NCBI GenBank assembly: GCA_012842685.1
Contig: DUSI01000032.1
Coordinates: forward strand, 54,488-118,487
From: Candidatus Fermentithermobacillaceae bacterium
Lineage (GTDB): Bacteria > Bacillota > Sulfobacillia > Fermentithermobacillales > Fermentithermobacillaceae
Length of the DNA stretch: 64,000 nucleotides
Reading direction: 5' to 3'
A program made the translations under genes and the position numbers. Positions within the stretch are counted from its first letter, which is position 1. Each line of letters starts with the position of its first letter. Below the pieces are notes generated by a model that did not search any database, was not told where the DNA came from, and saw only the letters and a list, made by a program, of their open reading frames with translations. Shown here in pieces: positions 63,649-64,000 of the stretch.

Positions 63649-63865
63649 GGTCATGGACGAAACGGAACTGTCTTGCTGGAGTTGCGGACGGATCGTAACG
63701 GTCCGCTGCTAGTCACAGACAGATCGTAACCATCCGGCGGAAGTCCCAGACATATCGTAACTCACCTCCGGAAGTCATGGACGGATCGTCGCTGGCAGCC
63801 GGATGTCTTGGACAGATCGTAACTGTCCTGCTGCAGTCAAGGACAAATCGTAACCGTCAGAGCTG
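63649..63865. repeat. Tandem array of seven 31-bp units (array 3)
   Basis: Seven units of exactly 31 bp with no indels. Most read AGTC...GGAC, then ATCGTAAC, then GTCC or a variant; the ATCGTAAC core is intact in five units. The GGAC and GTCC pieces are 11 bases apart and could pair. Before the array (63541-63648) nothing recognisable was seen. After it (63866-64000) a frame stays open to the window edge, but it follows a stop codon and has no start, so it was not called. Confidence 0.9.
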
Positions 63866-64000
63866 ATACCGGGAGCACTACAACAAGAGGCCCCGCTTCG
63901 CCTGGAAGCATGTTGCCAAGGAAGCATCCAGGATCCAGGCCAGTAGGAGCGCCAGCAGTACTGCCATCGAGGCGCTCTTCACGTTTTCGGAAACGTTCAC

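Noticed and set aside
63866..64000. Possible transposase or integrase fragment (frame containing REHYNKRPRF)
   Set aside because: The frame follows a stop codon, has no start in the window, and the similarity to integrase C-terminal segments is too short to trust.

Overview
The window looks like a chromosomal segment of a GC-rich, spore-forming member of the Bacillota (Firmicutes), probably a Clostridia-like or thermophilic lineage. The evidence is the mix of genes: RNase J, AddAB instead of RecBCD, a T-box in front of serS, YlxR, RimP-NusA-IF2-RbfA in Bacillus order, a Spo0E-like phosphatase preceded by Spo0A boxes, a YheC/YheD-type spore ATP-grasp protein and a membrane pyrophosphatase. TTG and GTG starts are common. 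No phage, complete insertion sequence or CRISPR array was seen.

Left part (1-27.3 kb, nearly all minus strand). Transcribed right to left, a large information-processing block runs rimP, nusA, ylxR, infB, rbfA, nrnA, truB, ribF, rpsO, pnp, nfo. It starts at a good sigma-A-type promoter followed by a leader terminator. Next come a Spo0E-like gene, a small plus-strand membrane protein and a glycine-zipper stress protein. They are followed by rnjA and the recombination/repair genes addB and addA, a TGS-domain GTPase, a very long YheC/YheD-like ATP-grasp protein, a beta-lactamase-fold hydrolase and the 5' end of a zinc-type dehydrogenase.

Middle part (27.4-50.2 kb). The plus strand carries an Mrp/ApbC Fe-S ATPase, a large degenerate tandem-repeat array, tldD-tldE, a tautomerase, a PHP-domain hydrolase, a membrane pyrophosphatase and a glycosyltransferase-methyltransferase fusion. 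The minus strand carries an S9 peptidase, thrC-thrB, serS with its T-box, a DUF885 protein and a PucR-type regulator. It also carries a five-gene flavin/iron-sulfur amino-acid-dehydrogenase-like complex (HcnABC/dye-linked proline dehydrogenase type).

Right part (50.2-64 kb, plus strand). After a second tandem-repeat array come a three-gene ABC-2 exporter with a long structured leader and a BON-domain protein. A MarR-controlled heterodimeric ABC exporter (BmrCD-like) follows. Next is a four-gene membrane module of unknown function (DUF6754-like), then tRNA-Leu(CAA) and a third tandem-repeat array. The most unusual observations are the three non-coding arrays, which share a 31-bp period but not a sequence, and the uncharacterised four-gene membrane module.
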